From assembly GCA_014879565.1 (NCBI GenBank), contig JACSRW010000021.1, positions 1-64,000 on the forward strand: 64,000 nt of DNA, written 5' to 3'. Under the pieces are notes generated by a model. The model worked only from the letters and a program-made list of their open reading frames with translations. It ran no database searches and had not been told where the DNA came from. Numbering within the stretch: the first letter of the stretch is position 1; each line of letters begins with the position of its first letter. Below, in pieces: positions 1 to 8,660 of the stretch. This DNA comes from Chitinophagaceae bacterium. Lineage in GTDB: Bacteria > Bacteroidota > Bacteroidia > Chitinophagales > Chitinophagaceae. The position numbers were made by a program, and so were the translations under genes.

Positions 1-1
1 C

Positions 2-61
2 TTCATCAAAGGAAAAAAAAGCAGAAAATATATCGAAAACCTGATTCGCAGCGCCGGCTAG
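2..61 (+). CDS. C-terminal end of a GIY-YIG-nuclease-like protein (partial)
   Basis: Only the last 19 codons and a TAG stop lie in the window. The peptide ends in KGKKSRKYIENLIRSAG, which resembles the C-terminal helix of small Bacteroidota GIY-YIG endonucleases (their usual tail is K-SRKYIE-LI). In those families the gene often runs directly into tRNA-derived sequence, and this one does: the stop codon is followed within a few bases by a tRNA 3'-half-like stretch. The assignment is from memory of the family tail, and the catalytic GIY and YIG motifs would lie upstream of the window. Confidence 0.4.
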   Translation, partial: FIKGKKSRKYIENLIRSAG

Positions 62-117
62 AGCGTCCCAGCATCAAGTCCGGGAAGGTCACGAGTTTGA
101 CTCTCGTATTCTCCACC
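62..117 (+). other. tRNA 3'-half-like sequence
   Basis: A perfect 5-bp T-stem (ACGAG 91-95 with CTCGT 103-107) encloses a 7-nt loop TTTGACT. It is followed by a 7-nt strand ATTCTCC and ACC, which mimics the acceptor strand, discriminator and CC. A D-arm-like TAGAGC lies at 59-64. No matching 5' acceptor strand (GGAGAAT) is visible upstream, where the nuclease-like reading frame sits, so this is not a complete tRNA. It is probably a tRNA fragment left by, or carried with, the upstream gene. Confidence 0.45.
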
Positions 118-187
118 TTTACCCACCGTAGTCTGACTGCCGTCAGGCAAGTTTCAGCGCAGGCGGGATTTTTGTTCCTTCTGTGAT

Positions 188-1657
188 TTACTTTTTCTGA
201 AACACTGCTTTGAATGTTCCATTGGGTTGTACAGAGATGAATTCCTTTGGCTGGTTACCGTTCATCTGAAAAGTAATGGTGTATCCCTGTTTCCCCTTTA
301 CTGTAAAAACGTTTTCCGAAAGCAGGAGTAGTTCATCATCGGGCTGGCCCGGTACTTTAGCCCAAAGTTTGCCCGATCGTATTTCCAATACAACCGGAAT
401 ATTGTACAATTCCAGGTTATATACGCCGCTATATCTGCTGAGGTCGGCAGATGTGATTTTTTCCCCTCCCCTTCCTGTCAAAGCAGCTATTCTGCTTTCG
501 ATAAGAGGACCGGCACCCAGCTGTTTGGCTTTTTGGTAACTGGCAAGCGCATTAGCTGTGTCTTTTACCACGACATAATAATCAGCGAAGGCACTGTAAA
601 CCTGATGACTTTCCGGGAACCAGGTGCTATTCAGCATAAACAGTTCTTTCGCTTTCCGGAAATGCTTTTTCTGCAACGCCTCATAAGCCAGATAATTGAC
701 AAGAGATTCCGGCGCGGTATTTTTATAACCCATCCTGTTACTCACTATAGTATAATGTGTTTTCATTTTATTAGCCAGCACCGCAGAGGTGTCAGCAAAA
801 TCCCTTTCGGAAATATCCGGTTCATAATAATCAAAAACAAACCGTAAACCATCATACATACTTAACAGGGGAACCGTATTGTGTTTTTCTTTTTCATAAT
901 ACTTATGGGAATAATACAAATCGTTTTTATTCACCCGCAGAAAACTATCCAGTTTGAAGATGGAACGTATATGCTGTGTTTCGGCTGAACGGTCCCCTCT
1001 GAGCTGCGAAAGATTCATCCCCGCAGGAAGGGTATTGGCGGTTCCGATAAATAATCTTCTCCCTTCCAGGTTTTGAGACGGCATTTGGCGGATAGCCCGT
1101 TTCAGAAATTTTTCGCTCAGATACCACATACTCGGGTCTATGGCAATACAGGCATTAAATAAGCGGGGCGATTGGGCAAGTATATCTATCACCGTTAGTC
1201 CCCCCAGGGAATGACCCACCAGCAAACGGTATGGAGCAGGTCTGTATTTTTCATTTATATAAGGTATTAACTCAGCAGACAGAAAGCGGGCAAAAGGGTT
1301 CGGCTGATTATTATCACCCGAAGGAACCAGGTCACGCAGACGGTCTGTATTTTCAATACCCACCACCATCATTTCAGGTAAAACCCCATTCCCGTTGGCC
1401 TGGCTGAGCTGCTGAATAATACCAACAACAGAGAAGAAATGTGCTTCCCCGTCCAGCACATACAAAACAGGATATTGTTTACCGGGATTAGCTGCCCGGG
1501 ACGTATAAGCAGGGGTGTAAATCCAGAAGGTCCTTTTTTCCTTTAAAACTTCCGAATAAATGGTTTCCTTTCTCCCGATAGAAATCTGTGTGCCATCCTG
1601 TCCGCCGGCATAATAAATAATCAATAAAAAAAGGGCGGTAAAAAAGCTTCTTTTCAT
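188..1657 (-). CDS. Secreted alpha/beta-hydrolase esterase (PF00756-like) with C-terminal repeat region
   Basis: A 489-aa protein with an N-terminal signal peptide (residues 1-19). Residues 30-290 look like the enterochelin esterase/S-formylglutathione hydrolase-like fold: YVLDGEAHFF near 66-75 and the nucleophile elbow GHSLGG with Ser150. Residues 310-390 resemble TPR-type helices (a YEALQKKHFRKAKELF pattern), and a small beta domain follows. Such esterases remove acyl or feruloyl groups, or simple esters, outside the cytoplasm. It faces away from the LacI gene and may be unrelated to the pectin locus. The substrate cannot be read from the sequence. Confidence 0.8.
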   Translation of the reverse strand: MKRSFFTALFLLIIYYAGGQDGTQISIGRKETIYSEVLKEKRTFWIYTPAYTSRAANPGKQYPVLYVLDGEAHFFSVVGIIQQLSQANGNGVLPEMMVVGIENTDRLRDLVPSGDNNQPNPFARFLSAELIPYINEKYRPAPYRLLVGHSLGGLTVIDILAQSPRLFNACIAIDPSMWYLSEKFLKRAIRQMPSQNLEGRRLFIGTANTLPAGMNLSQLRGDRSAETQHIRSIFKLDSFLRVNKNDLYYSHKYYEKEKHNTVPLLSMYDGLRFVFDYYEPDISERDFADTSAVLANKMKTHYTIVSNRMGYKNTAPESLVNYLAYEALQKKHFRKAKELFMLNSTWFPESHQVYSAFADYYVVVKDTANALASYQKAKQLGAGPLIESRIAALTGRGGEKITSADLSRYSGVYNLELYNIPVVLEIRSGKLWAKVPGQPDDELLLLSENVFTVKGKQGYTITFQMNGNQPKEFISVQPNGTFKAVFQKK

Positions 1658-1917
1658 ATATAAAACTGTTAGGATCCTCTTTCACCTATTCCATAAAAAT
1701 TGCCGGTTACACACACAACTCAGACGACATAGCGTATTATTAATACCGGCTTATGAGGATAATCAGAATCAAAAATAATAAATATTTATTGTTTATCAAT
1801 AATTTTATTTTGAAAAAAGGCTAATTTTAAAAATGTTTTAAAACCAGCTGCCTGCAGCCTGCGGAATTTGGCCGAAAATGGCGGCAATAAAAAGCTTTGT
1901 AATTATGGGAGGGGCGT
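1658..1917. other. AT-rich intergenic region
   Basis: 260 bp between the lacI-type stop and the esterase start. Around 1760-1830 it is very AT-rich and contains the palindrome AATAAATATTTATT. No ORF, tRNA or exact TAnnTTTG box was seen. The AT-rich part may hold the esterase promoter or end the regulator transcript. Confidence 0.4.
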
Positions 1918-2952
1918 TTAAATAACCGGAGGACAGGAGTCCCGTATAATGATTTCCGTTCCGAGTACCCTGGTCTGATAATCGGTCACTGGTCTCTTGC
2001 TTTCTATCAGTTCCAGTAAAAGATCCGTGGCGAGTTCACCCATTTCAAAAGCAGGCTGTTTGATCACCGACATGGCGGGATTCAGCAGGCCTGTCAGTTC
2101 ACTGTTGGAAAAACCAACCATCGCTACATCACCCGGTACAGACAAACCCCTGTTGCGGAGGGCCTGCAGACAGCCGGTTGTCAGTTTATCCGCCGCCGCA
2201 AAAATCGCATCCGGTGCAGGACTTGCTGCGAATAGAGATGCCACGGCTTCTTCCAGTTCACTGGCGAGCATGCCTCCGTGTTCACAGGTGCGAACCATTT
2301 CTTCTTTGTAATCCAGCCCTGCATCCTTCAGGGCTGCCTTATACCCGGCCAGCCTTTCTTTTCCTATAGAGAGCGTAATAGTATTACAGATGGCAGCAAT
2401 TCTTTTGTAGCCCATTTGTGCCAGGTGCTGTGTGGCATCGTAAGCCCCTTTAAAATTATCTGTAATGACTTTGTGTGTTTCAATGGCGTCCACAATCCGG
2501 TCAAAAAAAACAATTGGCATACCCCGGTCATGGAGTTCCTGCAGATAGGAAAAATCTTTTGTTTCTGAAGAAACGGATATGATCAGTCCATCTACCGAAC
2601 GGGAAGTCAGGTACTGCAGATTCTGTAATTCCCTCCCGGCAGAATCGCGGCTCTGAGAAATGATTACATTATACCCGTGAAGCTGAGCAATGGATTCGAT
2701 CCCGTTGATGACCTGAGAAAAATAGCTGTTCGCAATTTCACACACCATTACCCCGATGGTGCGGCTTCTTCTTTCTTTCAGACTGAGGGCAATGGGATTG
2801 GGGTGATAGTTGATCTTTTCTGCGTATTCCAGTACCAGTTTTTTTGTCTCCGGACTGATTTCATAACTGTCACGCAAAGCCCTTGATACAGTTGAGGTTG
2901 AAAGACCCAAGGCTTTGGCAATATCTTTTATCGTAACAGCTTCGAATTTCAT
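1918..2952 (-). CDS. LacI-family transcriptional regulator of the pectin locus
   Basis: A 344-aa protein of normal LacI length. The N-terminal helix-turn-helix begins at residue 6 (VTIKDIAKALGLSTSTVSRAL) and is followed by the hinge helix (YHPNPIALSLK) and a periplasmic-binding-protein-like effector domain (RTIGVMVCEIANSYFSQVINGIE, then the DAIFAAAD and VGFSN motifs). It is transcribed away from susC, next to the pectin genes. By analogy with hexuronate LacI regulators of Bacteroidota, it probably senses a pectin breakdown product such as galacturonate or KDG. Likely operators are the repeated 42-bp sequences at 3189-3230 and 17169-17210. The effector and the sign of regulation are inference. 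Confidence 0.9.
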   Translation of the reverse strand: MKFEAVTIKDIAKALGLSTSTVSRALRDSYEISPETKKLVLEYAEKINYHPNPIALSLKERRSRTIGVMVCEIANSYFSQVINGIESIAQLHGYNVIISQSRDSAGRELQNLQYLTSRSVDGLIISVSSETKDFSYLQELHDRGMPIVFFDRIVDAIETHKVITDNFKGAYDATQHLAQMGYKRIAAICNTITLSIGKERLAGYKAALKDAGLDYKEEMVRTCEHGGMLASELEEAVASLFAASPAPDAIFAAADKLTTGCLQALRNRGLSVPGDVAMVGFSNSELTGLLNPAMSVIKQPAFEMGELATDLLLELIESKRPVTDYQTRVLGTEIIIRDSCPPVI

Positions 2953-3082
2953 TCTGTTATACCCGGTTTTTGCAGTCGCTGCGAAGCAGCCCCGGTTTCC
3001 GCTTCAAACAGACCCGTAAATTACCGGTTTTGCTGCATATAACAAGCAAGTTGCCGGAAAACGATCAGGCCGGTATTTTATA

Positions 3083-3112
3083 TTGAAAGTCAAAGCATTG
3101 ACTATACTTTTT
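3083..3112 (+). promoter_or_regulatory. Candidate promoter upstream of the susC operator
   Basis: TTG at 3083-3085 is followed after 19 nt by TACTTTTT, seven of eight matches to the Bacteroidota -7 box TAnnTTTG. Transcription would start near 3119, about 70 bp before the shared operator, leaving a leader of about 380 nt. A promoter nearer to susC cannot be excluded. The rest of the 546-bp interval (2953-3498) shows no convincing ORF; the small frames there overlap each other on both strands. Confidence 0.35.
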
Positions 3113-3188
3113 TTCTGATCTATCGGACCCCTGGAAAAGGTAAAAAAACTGTTTATTTGGGGGATGAAAATCAAACCGGCAGTGCCAT

Positions 3189-3230
3189 CGTTGCCGGGAA
3201 CGTTTGCGTAAAAAATCTCCTCTTAATCAG
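3189..3230. promoter_or_regulatory. Putative LacI operator, copy 1 (before susC)
   Basis: This 42-bp stretch matches 17169-17210, upstream of GH28, at about 33 of 42 positions with no gap. Its left part is the inverted repeat CGTTnCCGGnAACG (3189-3202), and a TTGCGTAA element follows at 3204-3211. Conservation between two distant, otherwise dissimilar intergenic regions of one catabolic locus is what marks it as a binding site. The adjacent lacI-type gene is the natural candidate for the protein. Confidence 0.55.
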
Positions 3231-3498
3231 TAAGTTATACCTTATTTTCTGTGTAGCATTGTTGTACCGGACCGGAGTGCTGATCCGGAAACTGCTTGTC
3301 GTAACTGAAAAGAACTTCATGATCCCGATTGCCAATTTATCTTTTTTACCTGCGCCGGAATTCTCCGGAAATCTTTTCAAGCCATGGCATTCAGTTTCCC
3401 TGTTTCGCACTTCAGCCTGCTTTCAATGAACTTGCTGCTCAGAGAAAGCCTGGCAGGTAACCGGTATTAACCATTAGTGTTTACTCAAAAACTGCAGT

Positions 3499-6400
3499 AT
3501 GATCAGATTATTTAAAAAGGCAGCCCTGACAGGTCTTTTGCTTATGGCCCTGGCACCGCTGTACTCACTGCTTGCCCAGAACAGACAGATTACGGGCACG
3601 GTCACTTCTTCCGAAAACAAACAACCTCTTTCCGGTGTCACCGTCTCCGTGAAGGGCACCCGGGTGGCCACAACCACCGACGGACAGGGAAATTACCGGA
3701 TCAGCGTTGACAACAACGCGGCTGTCCTTGTTTTTACCAGTGCCGCTTTTCTGCCGGTTGAATCTCCGATCAACGGACGAAGCAGTATCAGTGTGGAAAT
3801 GACCCCTGAAGTCCGGGCAATGGAAGATGTGGTAGTGGTAGGCTACAGTACCGTGAAAAGAAAAGACCTGACCGGTTCCGTATCTTCCATCAATTCCAAA
3901 CAACTGAAAGACTTCCCGCTTTCTTCCGCTGCGGAAGCCCTCCAGGGAAAACTGGCCGGGGTACAACTGACAGCCACCGAGGGAGCTCCCGGAGCTGAAA
4001 TAATTGTACGCGTCAGGGGTGGCGGGTCAATTACACAGGACAATTCCCCCCTGTATATCGTTGACGGTGTTCAGGTGGAAAATGCCCTGTCGGTGATTTC
4101 TCCCCAGGATATCGCTTCTGTTGACGTACTGAAAGACGCTTCTACTACGGCAATTTACGGAGCCCGCGCGGCAAACGGAGTAGTCATCATCACTACCAAA
4201 TCCGGCCGTGCCGGCAAAACCCAGATCAGTTATAACGGTTCATTCGGCTATCGTCAGCTGCCAAAATTTATGGAAGTGATGAAGCCTTATGATTTTGTTA
4301 TGTGGCAGTATGAAAGAACCCGTGGCAGCGCCACCGACAGTTCCAGTTTTGCGCAGACCTATGGCACAACCTGGGATACACTGGAAAATTACAAGAATGT
4401 AAATTTCGTTAACTGGCAGGATCTTGTATTTGGCCGGAAAGCAGCTTTCAATACCCATAATGTTTCTGTAAGCGGTGGTAACCAGGCCACTACCTTCAAC
4501 CTGAGTCTTACGGCCAATAAGGAAGACGGGATCCAGATTGAATCCGGCTTTGACCGAAAAATGGTCAACTTCAAAATTGACCACAAAGCCACAGATAAAC
4601 TCCGGATCGGTTTTACCACCCGTTATCTTGATCAGCAGATCCAGGGTATTGGTACCACGAATAGTGGAACACGTACTACCAATCGCCTGCGCCATACAAT
4701 CAACTATCGTCCCTTCGAACTGTCCCGCGATGGATTTGGACTGGATGATTTTGATGAAGCCTATTACCTTTCCTCAGCCGGCGCTACCAACCCGGTGATT
4801 CTGACAGAAGCCGAATACCGCAGGCAATATACCCGCGCGGTTTATTTTACCGGTTACCTGAATTATACCATCCTGAAAAACCTGACCTTCCGTTCCACAG
4901 CCGGTTTTGATAATTCAAATGTGCGGAGTGATCTTTTCTACAGTAAGATCACTGGTACAGCCCGCAACTTTGCCTCCCTCCCGGTTGCTTCTATCGGTCA
5001 ACAAAACAACCACACGCTCAGCAATTCCAATACACTGCAGTATCAGTTGAATAACTTCAGGGATAAACATGATTTTACGGTGCTTGTGGGACAGGAAATT
5101 GTGGATGTCCGCTCAAAACAAAACACTTTTGAAACCCGTTATTTTCCTGCTGACATAACCCCGGAAAAAGCCCTGGCCAATATGGGACTGGGTTCTGCGC
5201 CAACCGGCTCAGCCCAGCCGCTGCCCACTTCTTTTGAAGAGCCCCCGGCCCGGATTGCTTCTTTCTTCGGAAGAGCCAGCTATGCTTTTATGGATAAATA
5301 CCTGGCCACGTTTAACGTACGGGCCGACCGTTCTTCCAAATTCAGTTCAGATAACGGGACACTGGTATTTCCCTCCGGGTCCCTGGCATGGCGTTTTTCC
5401 CGTGAAAAATTTATGGAAAAACTTACCTGGCTGAATGACGGGAAAATCCGTTTTGGGTATGGCTCTGTGGGTAATAACCGGATCGGCAACCTGCTGTACC
5501 GCCAGTTGTATGGAGTAACCGGCCAATATGCCTTTAATCACTCCATCCTTCCTGGTTTTGCTCCTTCCGCGCTGGCCAATCCGGATCTGCGCTGGGAAAA
5601 GAACACTACCCGCAACTATGGTATCGACCTTTCCCTGTTAAAAAACAGGCTCCAGATAACTGTTGATGTTTATAAGAACACCGCAGAAGATTTACTCCTG
5701 GCGGTGGCCATCCCTCCCACAACCGGCTATACCAGCCAGCTGCAGAATATCGGGGCCACTTCCAACCGGGGTGTGGAAATTCAACTGAATGCGACTCCGG
5801 TACAAAAGAAAATGTTCAGCTGGACCTCTAATTTCAATATTGCCTTTAATAAGAACCGCGTGGAAAGCCTGGGTGGTCTGCAGTTCCAGACCCGTAATTC
5901 AGGCTGGCAGGGTTCAGACGGTGTAGATGATTATATTGTACAGGTGGGCCAGCCCGTGGGCCTGATGTACGGATTTGACAGATGGTTTTTATAAAATTGA
6001 AGACTTTGATTATAACCCGGCTACACAGACCTATACTATCAAACCCGGTATTGCTGTAAACGGTGTATATGGCGCTCCTCAACCGGGATCCCTTAAATGG
6101 AAAGACGTTAACGGAGATGGCGTGATAACAGCAGACGGAGACCGTACCGTTATCGGCAATGCCAATCCTGACTTTATCGGTGGCTGGAATAACCAGTTTA
6201 CCTTCGGCAATTTTGACCTGTCGGTATTTGTCAACTTTGTGGTGGGCAATGATATTTACAATGCCAACAAGCTCGAATGGACCGATGGCGCTTTTCCGAA
6301 TCTCAATACCCTTGAGATCATGAAAGACCGTTTCACCTATATAAGCCCCTCAGGTATCCGTGTAACCGATCCTACTGAACTGGCCAAGCTGAATGCCAAT

Positions 6401-6709
6401 GCCAAAATCTGGACCCCGGTACGGGTACAGCGCTGGTGGCTGCATTCCTGGGCTGTTGAAGACGGATCCTATATGCGTATCAATAACCTGACCCTGGGCT
6501 ATACCCTGCCTAAAAAAGTAATGGACAAAATCAGAATTTCCAATCTTCGTGTTTACGGAACCGTGAATAACCTGGCCACCATTACCAATTACAGTGGCTA
6601 TGATCCGGATGTAACTTCCCGCCGTTCGGATCCGCTGACACCGGGTGTTGATTTTGCTGCTTACCCGCGCGCCAAGACCTGGTTACTGGGTGTAAACGTT
6701 ACTTTCTAA
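3499..6709 (+). pseudogene. SusC-like TonB-dependent transporter, reading frame broken near 5977
   Basis: The N-terminal frame (3499-5994, 831 aa) has a signal peptide (about 1-27), a carboxypeptidase-regulatory-like domain (QITGTVTSSENKQPLSGV), a TonB plug with the SusC signature YIVDGVQVE and GARAANGVVIITTKSG, and most of the barrel. The frame is lost after GLMYGF and resumes in another frame at TDGFYKIEDF, continuing to 6709 with the last barrel strands and a normal C-terminus (LLGVNVTF). The family consensus G-[FY]-V-T-D-G-F-Y implies loss of two bases, for example TTTGTGACA becoming TTTGACA. Together the parts give about 1070 aa, a normal SusC size. Outer-membrane uptake of pectin oligosaccharides is the expected role. 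It may be a true pseudogene or a sequencing error. Confidence 0.9.
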
Positions 6710-6728
6710 AAACAAAAAAATATTGGGT

Positions 6729-8573
6729 ATGAAACATACAACAATCAAAAAATTAGCCGGCGCCGGGGTGCTTCTTTTTACCCTCGCCCTCACCGGTTGT
6801 AAAAAATACACGGAAGTGGAACCTGTATCTCAGTACAGTGTACCCCAGGCGTTCTCGGATGTAGCCAATGCCACCAATGCGATCATCGGGGTTTATGACG
6901 AACTGCAGGGCGACAACGGCTATGGCATCCGTATCAGCATGTATTATCCGTATGATTCTGATGAAGGAATTGTGAGCGGAAATATTGACAACGGACGCCG
7001 TGGTATCGGCCGGTACCAGTTGCTGCTCACCAATGCAGAACTGGCCAACCCATTTCGCCAGCTCTACCGCGGAATTGAAAAAGCCAATCTCTGTATTGAA
7101 CAGATCCCTCTTATGCCCCAGTACGCATCGGGTACGGCCACTGAACAGGCAGCGCTGAAAAGGCTGCATGGGGAAGCCCTCACCCTTCGGGCTCAGTTTT
7201 TCTTTCAGCTGATACTCAACTGGGGAGATGTTCCTGCCCCGATGGTACCCGCTTATAAACAGCCCAACCTGTTTATACCAAAAATGAACCGGGATTCTAT
7301 CTATGATCTCCTTATTGAAGATCTGAAAACCGCCAAGGAACTGGTTCCCTGGCGTACCGAAGCCGGTCCGCGGAACGAACGTATCACGAAGGGAGCTGTA
7401 ATGGCCCTGCGGGCAAAGATGGCCCTTCACCGCGGTGGCTATTCACTGCGCAGTAATGGCCAGATGGAACGCCGGTCTGATTATCTGAATTTTTACAATA
7501 TTGCCAAACAGGAATGCGAAGAATTGATGGCCCGTCGGGATCAGCATACCCTGAACCCGAATTACGAAAATGTATGGCGGAGCGTCACTTCTTTTGTGTA
7601 TGACCCGCAGGGTGAAATCCTGTTTGAAGTGGGTGCCGGTGGTGGCAACAGCAACAGCGACAGCCGGATGGGCAACTATGATGGCCCGAACCTGAATAAC
7701 GCTTCCCGTTACGGAGCTGGTGGCGGTGGTATCCAGATGCTGCCGAATTATTTCTATGCCTTTGACTCGGTGGATACCCGCCGGGATGTAACGCTGACGC
7801 ACTACCAGGTAACCAATGCCACCAATATCAAGAGTCAGCGCCGCCTGGGTGAACTGAATACAGGGAAATACCGCCGTGACTGGCGTGTTCCCCTGTTGCC
7901 CGGCACGGTTTTAAATGTGGGCTATAACTGGGCGATGATCCGTTTCTCAGATGTATTACTGATGTATGCAGAAGCTGTGAATGAGATCAGCAACGGACCT
8001 TCGTCCCAGGCTATTTCAGCTTTTGAAGAAGTACGGAAACGTGGTTACAGGGGGAATACCGGGCTGATCGGAACCACCCCCACCGATAAAGCCGGATTTT
8101 TCAACGCGATTGTTAATGAACGCTGGCTTGAATTCGGTCATGAAGGCATTCGTAAGTATGACCTGATCCGATGGAATCTGCTGGCCAGCAAACTGGCTGA
8201 AACCCGTACAAAGATCCAGCAGATCCGTGATCGTGTAGCACCTTTCAATTTCGTTCCTGAGTATATATATTATAAGAATGTAGGTGAGGAAATTGTTTAC
8301 TATACTGCCGCAGACAGTACAGGGAATGGTAAACCTTTCTGGAGACCAACCCAGGTGCCCCCAAGTGGCACCACCGGCAGTTCCGGTGTGCCTGCCAATA
8401 AATGGGTACGGATTGACTGGGCCAGACATCTTACCGCCAATGTAATTGACGGTCGTCCTTTGTGGCAAGGGCTGGCTTATTACTTTGTACCGGGCAAAAG
8501 TGAACTGTTTCCTTTTGACCAATCAACCATTGCCTCTTACCAGGGGCTCCTGCAGCAGAATCCGGGTTACTAA
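6729..8573 (+). CDS. SusD/RagB-like glycan-binding lipoprotein
   Basis: A 614-aa protein that starts at the ATG at 6729 rather than the upstream TTG, because this gives a clean lipoprotein signal: MKHTTIKKLAG with lipobox LALTGC. The N-terminal region has SusD features (YTEVEPVSQYSV, then a TPR-like LYRGIEKANLCIEQIP and LHGEALTLRAQFFFQLILNWG). The C-terminal part has MIRFSDVLLMYAEAVNE and NERWLEFGHEG, typical of the SusD family. It forms the surface lid of the SusC transporter and binds the oligosaccharide. It lies 19 nt after the broken susC. Confidence 0.95.
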   Translation: MKHTTIKKLAGAGVLLFTLALTGCKKYTEVEPVSQYSVPQAFSDVANATNAIIGVYDELQGDNGYGIRISMYYPYDSDEGIVSGNIDNGRRGIGRYQLLLTNAELANPFRQLYRGIEKANLCIEQIPLMPQYASGTATEQAALKRLHGEALTLRAQFFFQLILNWGDVPAPMVPAYKQPNLFIPKMNRDSIYDLLIEDLKTAKELVPWRTEAGPRNERITKGAVMALRAKMALHRGGYSLRSNGQMERRSDYLNFYNIAKQECEELMARRDQHTLNPNYENVWRSVTSFVYDPQGEILFEVGAGGGNSNSDSRMGNYDGPNLNNASRYGAGGGGIQMLPNYFYAFDSVDTRRDVTLTHYQVTNATNIKSQRRLGELNTGKYRRDWRVPLLPGTVLNVGYNWAMIRFSDVLLMYAEAVNEISNGPSSQAISAFEEVRKRGYRGNTGLIGTTPTDKAGFFNAIVNERWLEFGHEGIRKYDLIRWNLLASKLAETRTKIQQIRDRVAPFNFVPEYIYYKNVGEEIVYYTAADSTGNGKPFWRPTQVPPSGTTGSSGVPANKWVRIDWARHLTANVIDGRPLWQGLAYYFVPGKSELFPFDQSTIASYQGLLQQNPGY

Positions 8574-8596
8574 ACCGGCTGCATAACCAGCAAACC

Positions 8597-8638
8597 ATAA
8601 GGCTGCAGCCCTTTACCAAAAGGATGCAGCCTTATTTT
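8597..8638 (+). terminator. Hairpin after susD, possible attenuator inside the operon
   Basis: A perfect 11-bp stem (ATAAGGCTGCA 8597-8607 with TGCAGCCTTAT 8625-8635) carries an inner 5-bp stem (CCTTT/AAAGG) and a short T run. Its place between susCD and the enzyme genes would lower expression of the enzymes relative to the transporter. The weak T tract suggests partial termination or RNA-end protection. Confidence 0.55.
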
Positions 8639-8660
8639 ACGTCTGAACATCTGTAATACA

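Noticed and set aside
1760-1830. AT-rich palindrome as an origin or attachment site
   Set aside because: There is no DnaA box cluster, no integrase and no second copy; it is an ordinary AT-rich intergenic tract.
3157-3429. Small ORFs on both strands between lacI and susC
   Set aside because: They overlap one another, have no recognised motif or start context, and cover the shared operator, so the region is better read as regulatory.
6753-7430. Long open frame on the minus strand within susD
   Set aside because: It is a shadow of susD: no signal, motif or start context, and susD is clearly coding.
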